Made by a program: the position numbers and the translations under genes. A stretch of 7,659 nucleotides of DNA, from assembly GCA_964371695.1 (NCBI GenBank), contig CAYJOG010000118.1, positions 1 through 7,659 on the forward strand. The letters run 5' to 3'. The notes under the pieces are model-generated. The model was given only the letters and a program-made list of their open reading frames with translations, ran no database searches and was not told where the DNA came from. Source of the DNA: CAYJOG01 sp964371695 [NCBI: uncultured bacterium] (GTDB lineage Bacteria; CAYJOG01). Below, piece by piece: positions 6,001 through 7,659 of this stretch (within the stretch, counting starts at the first letter, position 1; each line of letters opens with the position of its first letter).

Positions 6001-7659
6001 CACACTCAACATCGCGGGCGGCACGGTGGACATCAACGGGCCGTTCAACGGCACCGGCGGCACCATCAACATGACGGGCGCCAGCGGACGCCTGCAACTG
6101 GGCGGCACCATCACGCCTGCGGCCCTGGGCACAACAACCACCTTCACCAACGGCACCCTGGTGGTGGACTACACCGCAGGCGGCACCAACATCGCCGTGC
6201 CCACCTATTACAATTTCGAGAGCAGTACCGGTGCGAACATCGTGAACCTCACCTCCGCCTCTGGGGTGACCTTTAACGGCAACGTCACGGTGCTGGGGGG
6301 CACACTCAACCCCGGCGCTTACACCCACACCGTGCATGGCAACTGGAATGATTCGGCGGGCAGTTTCAACCCCGCCAGCGGCACGGTGCAGTTCGCCAAA
6401 ACCAGCAGCAGCCAGGGCATTACCCAGGGGGCGGCCAACCGCTTCAACAACCTGAGCAAAACGGCGGCGGGCGCGCTGGTGCTGTCGTCGGGGGTTTATG
6501 TCAAAACAGCGCTGGCGTCCTCCAGCGGCACATTTGACATGAACGGTCAGATCCTGCGCATCGGCAACACCGGCAGCGCCACTTTCACTGGCGGCACATT
6601 CCAGAGCCTGCTCACCGGCAGCACTGTCACCAGCATCAGCGGCACGGGCTTCTCGTTCGCGCTCAACTCAGGCAGCACCATGAACGTCGCCAACCTGGCC
6701 TTCAGCAACGCGGGCAGCGGCGGATTCACCATCAACAACGGCGTCACCATCACCGACTTTGACAACGCCAGCTTCACCAACGGCAACACGCGCCACGTGC
6801 GGTTCCTGGGCACCGACTATCTCGCCACCTGGGCCAACCACTATTACGACGCCACTGCCATCAACATCAGCAGCACCGGCTCTACCTGCAACGGCGCACC
6901 CAGCACCTGCATCATCACCGTCAACCCCTATGGCGGCGCGGGCGGCGGCGACGCCAACGAGCAGGAAGGCGCGCACACCATCAGTTGGGGCAATCCGCCC
7001 ATTGACCATTACGCCGTGGCGCCCGACACCACCACCGAAACGGTGGACAACACCATCATCCTTACCATCACCGCGCAGGACGCCGTGAACGCCACCGTCA
7101 CCAGTTATGCTTCGGGGACAGACCTCACCATCACCAGCCCCGCCGCGCCGGGGGGCACGTGTACCTTCAGCGGCACCGGCGTCACCGACAACGGCAACTG
7201 CACCGCCACACTGGCGGCGGGGGCCTGGACCCTGGGCGTGGCCACTGTCACGGCGGGTTACACCAAAACCGGTGAAACCGACATGGTGTTCAAAGCCGCC
7301 GACACCGGCACCCCCACCTTCAGCGGCAGCAGCACAACGATCACATGGCAGCCTGGCGTGGCCACAGAGTTCGCCATCGCCACGCAAAACGCAGGCACCG
7401 AAAATGCGGACACCACGTTTAGCCTCACGCTCACGGCGCTGGATCAATACGACAACACCGTCAGCTTTGGTCCCAACAATTATGCGGGGGCAAAAACTGT
7501 CAGCTTCGCCAGCACGGCGGGCACCACGGTGAGCTGTTCTCCCACGGTTCCGGCGAGCGAGTCCATCACCTTCGCCGCAGGTGTGGGCACCAGCGCCGCC
7601 GGGGGTTTCCGCCTGGTGAGTGCGTCGCAGACGCCGACGATCACGGCGACAGAGGCGGC
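1..7659 (+). CDS. Internal part of a giant modular beta-strand-repeat surface protein (both ends missing)
   Basis: Frame 2 is open from base 2 to base 7657, 2,552 codons, with no stop; base 1 and bases 7658-7659 belong to cut codons. No start is assigned: the GTG at base 2 falls inside a repeat motif that recurs three more times within the protein, so the gene extends upstream. The protein is dominated by Thr, Gly, Asn, Ala, Ser and Val and has few Lys, Arg or Glu. In order it holds four modules of about 600 residues (residues 1-495, 496-1099, 1100-1674, 1675-2329) and then two Ig-like domains. I see no signal peptide, membrane segment, catalytic motif, RTX nonapeptides or outer-membrane barrel. 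Composition and repeats fit an exported beta-solenoid adhesin-like or envelope protein. The exact function and secretion route cannot be told from this part. Coding is certain from the preserved frame and the protein-level repeats; the role is inferred. Confidence 0.93.
2..163 (+). repeat. E segment of module 1 (cut at the window start)
   Basis: It opens with ILRNDDGVGGLTNTDI, passes a Cys-Tyr (codons 95-98) and closes with VVIPNGH (143-163). The same succession, LRxD...(T/S)DI, then CY, then (I/V)PxGH, occurs in modules 2 and 3 at near-identical spacing (156-165 bases in all). This shows that the window begins inside an internal repeat and not at the start of a gene. Confidence 0.65.
350..634 (+). 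repeat. DM unit 1 (module 1, first copy)
   Basis: FDATGGAIDFTG starts the D half. The M half runs from GIVQYG through DDYYRLTV to EVNLNGQSLTV. It is 95 codons long. I recognise the strand-turn pattern ('GTVxY...YxxL.....GxLxxNGQ') as common in giant bacterial surface proteins, but I cannot name a Pfam family for it with certainty. Confidence 0.65.
791..1078 (+). repeat. DM unit 2 (module 1, second copy)
   Basis: The D half is GNTTGALTFTGAGTLNINS; the M half runs GTVAFGYSGG, then HTYYNLSVSV, then TLNSGTFDLNAQILQF. It is 96 codons long. Its last 16 residues are also the start of the R block, so the second DM copy and R always occur fused, as in modules 2, 3 and 4. Confidence 0.65.
1031..1486 (+). 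repeat. R block and junction of module 1 (152 codons)
   Basis: TLNSGTFDLN, then GGTFKSTLGGGTV, FTVNGSTLNVTSLTF, NGFDING, then WSGGTTTYLRLSG. It ends in the junction GVGDANESEGGTVINW (1439-1486). The acidic run DANExEG is repeated almost exactly at the junction of module 4. Confidence 0.7.
1487..1726 (+). repeat. C segment of module 2 (Ig-like, about 80 aa)
   Basis: The key phrase is YTISGTYDNVTPVSIAING, followed by GTYSFGITANTGDILTLWYD and, at the end, TTGMDMTQG. The pattern 'strand, G-x-Y/F-D, VxIAING, YxF, GDxxxxxYY/WYD' aligns with the same positions in modules 3 and 4 and looks like a small beta-sandwich between solenoid stretches. One Cys (codon 1667) may pair with the Cys of the following E segment (codon 1814). 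The fold assignment is an inference; the repeat relationship is directly visible. Confidence 0.7.
1727..1882 (+). repeat. E segment of module 2
   Basis: EFILGQDGAGSTTTSDAITG is followed by ICYSY (Cys codon 1814) and VRVPTGA (ending 1882). The final His of the GH motif is Ala here, and the Arg of LRxD is Gly, so this is the most diverged copy at those two positions. Confidence 0.6.
2114..2401 (+). repeat. DM unit 3 (module 2, first copy)
   Basis: LDATGGVVNVSNSG, then NPSLGTFTSDTTGIVQYN, then AYGRLQV and GTIFDLAGYTF. GIVQY and the preceding LGT are shared with DM unit 1, the matching position in module 1. A C-x3-C pair (codons 2234 and 2246) sits in the loop after GIVQYN, where other copies have no Cys. 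Confidence 0.65.
2618..2893 (+). repeat. DM unit 4 (module 2, second copy)
   Basis: FNMTGGNLTFSGAGNLILKG, then TGTVELSGSNTQTIP, then NTYNNLTINKTASLASL and GGTLNINGQTLQF. It is 92 codons long. This is the most canonical copy; the phrase YNNLTINKT is typical of such repeats in many giant bacterial proteins. Confidence 0.7.
2846..3298 (+). repeat. R block and junction of module 2 (151 codons)
   Basis: VTGGTLNINGQTLQF, then AGTLQSTTIGGNI, FSFTVNGAALNVSELSF, NGFNWQSG, VNFTNGTTTHMTI and LTFDGGGGV. The junction is GTGESNDVDPNLLVTW (3251-3298). The DNA stays in register with module 3 through the TTTHMT codons (15 identical bases at 3112-3126 and 4825-4839). Confidence 0.7.
3299..3526 (+). repeat. 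C segment of module 3 (Ig-like, about 76 aa)
   Basis: It reads TVTYTGTFDGVTDVGIAING, then SPYTFTVGATTGDKVVVYYN, and ends NITGMDLTV. It is the closest match to the C segment of module 2: both share TxSGT/TGT(Y/F)D, xIAINGxxV, TGDxxxxxY and TGMD(M/L)T in the same order and spacing. It has no Cys. Confidence 0.7.
3530..3694 (+). repeat. E segment of module 3
   Basis: RLVIRSDGDPTGMLTSDIIT is followed by C-x5-C-Tyr (Cys codons 3593 and 3611) and VQIPVGH (ending 3694). It keeps the R-x-D, SDI, CY and IPxGH positions seen in module 1. The additional upstream Cys makes a plausible local disulfide loop that other copies lack. Confidence 0.65.
3863..4138 (+). repeat. DM unit 5 (module 3, first copy)
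   Basis: FDATGATITMGGAATNIQIS, then MGTVILDGTGAQNFP, then SLFNLTLNNGGG and a closing CLQTDGFNI. It is 92 codons long. Cys codons at 4046 and 4112 lie 22 residues apart, about one solenoid turn if the strand model is right. Confidence 0.65.
4340..4606 (+). repeat. DM unit 6 (module 3, second copy)
   Basis: MNMTGAINFTGAGTLDLAG, then AGTVRYTGSVNQAF, then DTYFNLVISSSATVTLG and AGTLDISSRTLTM. It is 89 codons long. Its NMTG...FTGAG(T/N)L phrase is closest to DM unit 4, the same position in module 2, which supports duplication of whole modules and not of single units. Confidence 0.65.
4559..5023 (+). repeat. R block and junction of module 3 (155 codons)
   Basis: LQAGTLDISS, then GGIFKATTVGGTV, FAWTVNGSAMNVSNMAF, SGWKWQSG, ITFTNGLTTHMTV and LNFDGAPGV. 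The junction is GTGICEDYDVDSGATITW (4970-5023). It has a C-x6-C pair (codons 4961 and 4982) just before the acidic patch, absent from the equivalent place in modules 1 and 2. Confidence 0.7.
5024..5278 (+). repeat. C segment of module 4 (divergent, Ig-like, 85 aa)
   Basis: It begins TLTYEGTCDQNGATISLSVAG and ends TDLNLAIG, which correspond to TYTISGTYD...IAING and TGMDLT of the other copies. The middle (AGVPNWQMTPTALQVPLNSV) departs from them. It carries two Cys (codons 5051 and 5117), absent from the C segment of module 3, which could form a disulfide within the domain. The NTLYYDG phrase matches the WYDNN and VYYNS positions of the other two. Confidence 0.6.
5279..5443 (+). repeat. E segment of module 4
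   Basis: ELRLRDETANGLTNTDLNTG is followed by DIPYV and VRVVTGH (ending 5443). GLTNTD is identical to the module 1 copy. The Cys-Tyr of modules 1-3 is Pro-Tyr here (codons 5363-5366), so any disulfide made by that Cys elsewhere is absent in this module. Confidence 0.65.
5609..5899 (+). repeat. DM unit 7 (module 4, first copy)
   Basis: It is preceded by LDINGP, then FNATGGTLDFNAAGYLQM, TTGQVRLDGNANVNIP, and GGLDTNGQSVTV. It is 97 codons long. The YYNL position is degenerate (TIPNFLV). Together with its leader and its 48-codon tail (5900-6043) it looks like the parent or sister of DM unit 8. Confidence 0.6.
6044..6334 (+). repeat. DM unit 8 (module 4, extra copy)
   Basis: It is preceded by VDINGP, then FNGTGGTINMTGASGRLQLG, NGTLVVDYTAGG, PTYYNFESS and LGGTLNPGAYTHTV. 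It has the same length (97 codons) as DM unit 7 and starts exactly 435 bases after it. An identical 24-base stretch is at 5592-5615 and 6027-6050. This is the unit that modules 1-3 lack. Confidence 0.6.
6344..6562 (+). repeat. DM unit 9 (module 4, copy next to R; short D half)
   Basis: The D half is reduced to WNDSAGSFNPAS. The M half is complete: SGTVQFAKTSSSQGITQG, then NRFNNLSKTAAGALVL and SGTFDMNGQILRI. It is 73 codons long. NGQIL matches NAQIL in DM unit 2, the unit in the equivalent R-adjacent position. Confidence 0.6.
6515..6988 (+). repeat. R block and junction of module 4 (158 codons)
   Basis: ASSSGTFDMNGQ, then GGTFQSLLTGSTV, FSFALNSGSTMNVANLAF, GGFTINNG, ASFTNGNTRHVRF. The junction is GGGDANEQEGAHTISW (6941-6988). 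A second C-x6-C pair (codons 6887 and 6908) precedes the junction, as in module 3. What follows is not another C segment but a different Ig-like domain, so this is the last module of the array. Confidence 0.7.
7001..7303 (+). other. Ig-like domain 1 after the module array
   Basis: About 101 residues: IDHYAVAPDTTTETV, then IILTITAQDAVNATVTSYAS, DLTITSP, a Cys pair (codons 7160 and 7199, C-x12-C), LAAGAWTLGVATVTAGYTKT and MVFKA. The pattern 'HYxV...LTITAxDxxNxxVxxY...LTITSP...AGxxTxG' is the bacterial Ig-like (Big/invasin-type or filamin-like) layout, in which 'A-x-D-x-x-(G)N' marks a strand-turn. It is a spacer or ligand-presenting domain by analogy; the exact Pfam family cannot be settled here. 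Confidence 0.6.
7361..7659 (+). other. Ig-like domain 2 (runs off the window end)
   Basis: ATEFAIATQNAGTENADTTF opens the domain, then LTLTALDQYDNTVSFG, KTVSFAST, CSPTVPASESITFAAGVGTS and FRLVSASQTPTITATEAG. ALDQYDNTV is a clear match to the A-x-D-x-x-x-N-T-V signature of bacterial Ig-like repeats, better preserved than in domain 1. It has one Cys (codon 7535) with no partner before the window ends. The linker at 7304-7360 carries TITWQPG, similar to the T(I/V)xW junctions. Further copies are likely downstream. Confidence 0.65.

Larger units (their letters stand above)
5024..6988 (+). repeat. Module 4 (complete, 655 codons, with an extra DM unit)
   Basis: This is the longest module. It has C at 5024-5278, E at 5279-5443, then three DM units (5609-5899, 6044-6334, 6344-6562) where the other modules have two, followed by R at 6515-6940 and the junction at 6941-6988. 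The additional length over modules 2 and 3 (153 and 240 bases) is less than the unit gained. The third DM unit is shortened at its front, and only three codons separate it from the second. The E segment has Pro-Tyr where modules 1-3 have Cys-Tyr. Confidence 0.85.

Noticed and set aside
1439-6988. RTX calcium-binding repeats
   Set aside because: The acidic junction motifs contain G and D, but no tandem GGxGxDxxx nonapeptides were seen.
1-7659. CRISPR array or DNA-level satellite
   Set aside because: The repetition is at protein level, keeps the reading frame, and has no identical direct repeats with regular unique spacers.
1-7659. Promoters, terminators, RNA genes or insertion sequences
   Set aside because: No gap in the coding frame exists to hold them, and no transposase-like sequence or terminal inverted repeats were recognised.

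Overview
The whole 7,659-base window lies inside one protein-coding gene. Frame 2 of the plus strand is read through without a stop for 2,552 codons (bases 2 to 7657), and neither the start nor the stop of the gene is in the window. There is no intergenic space, RNA gene, promoter or terminator. The protein is rich in Thr, Gly, Asn, Ala, Ser and Val and poor in charged residues. It is built from short beta-strand phrases such as GTLDING, which is the composition of a very large secreted or surface beta-solenoid protein of the haemagglutinin/adhesin or 'beta strand repeat' kind.

The repeats are hierarchical. Four modules of about 575 to 655 residues follow one another: module 1 at 2-1486 (its first part lies upstream), module 2 at 1487-3298, module 3 at 3299-5023 and module 4 at 5024-6988. 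A complete module reads in this order: (C) an Ig-like segment of about 80 residues; (E) a segment with an LRxD...(T/S)D motif, usually a Cys-Tyr, and a (I/V)PxGH motif; two copies (three in module 4) of a unit of about 95 residues called DM here, typified by FDATGG...GTVQY...YYNL...GTLDINGQ; (R) a block of about 150 residues with FTVNGSxLNVSxLxF and FTNGxTTHM; and a junction (J) with an acidic patch followed by T(I/V)xW. The junction Trp codons at 1484, 3296, 5021 and 6986 set the period (1,812, 1,725 and 1,965 bases). After the fourth junction the design changes to two Ig-like domains (about 7001-7303 and 7361 to the window end). C, E, DM, R and J are labels coined here, not database names.

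The DNA is GC-rich, with codons mostly ending in C or G. No taxonomic marker is present, so the organism is not identifiable. From general knowledge, giant genes with this style of repeat are common in environmental bacteria, including uncultured lineages such as Omnitrophota and candidate-phyla bacteria, but this gives only a weak pointer. The likely role is a long surface fibre or envelope structure (attachment, aggregation or cell contact). That is inferred from composition and repeats, because the export signal, anchor and any functional end domain lie outside the window.
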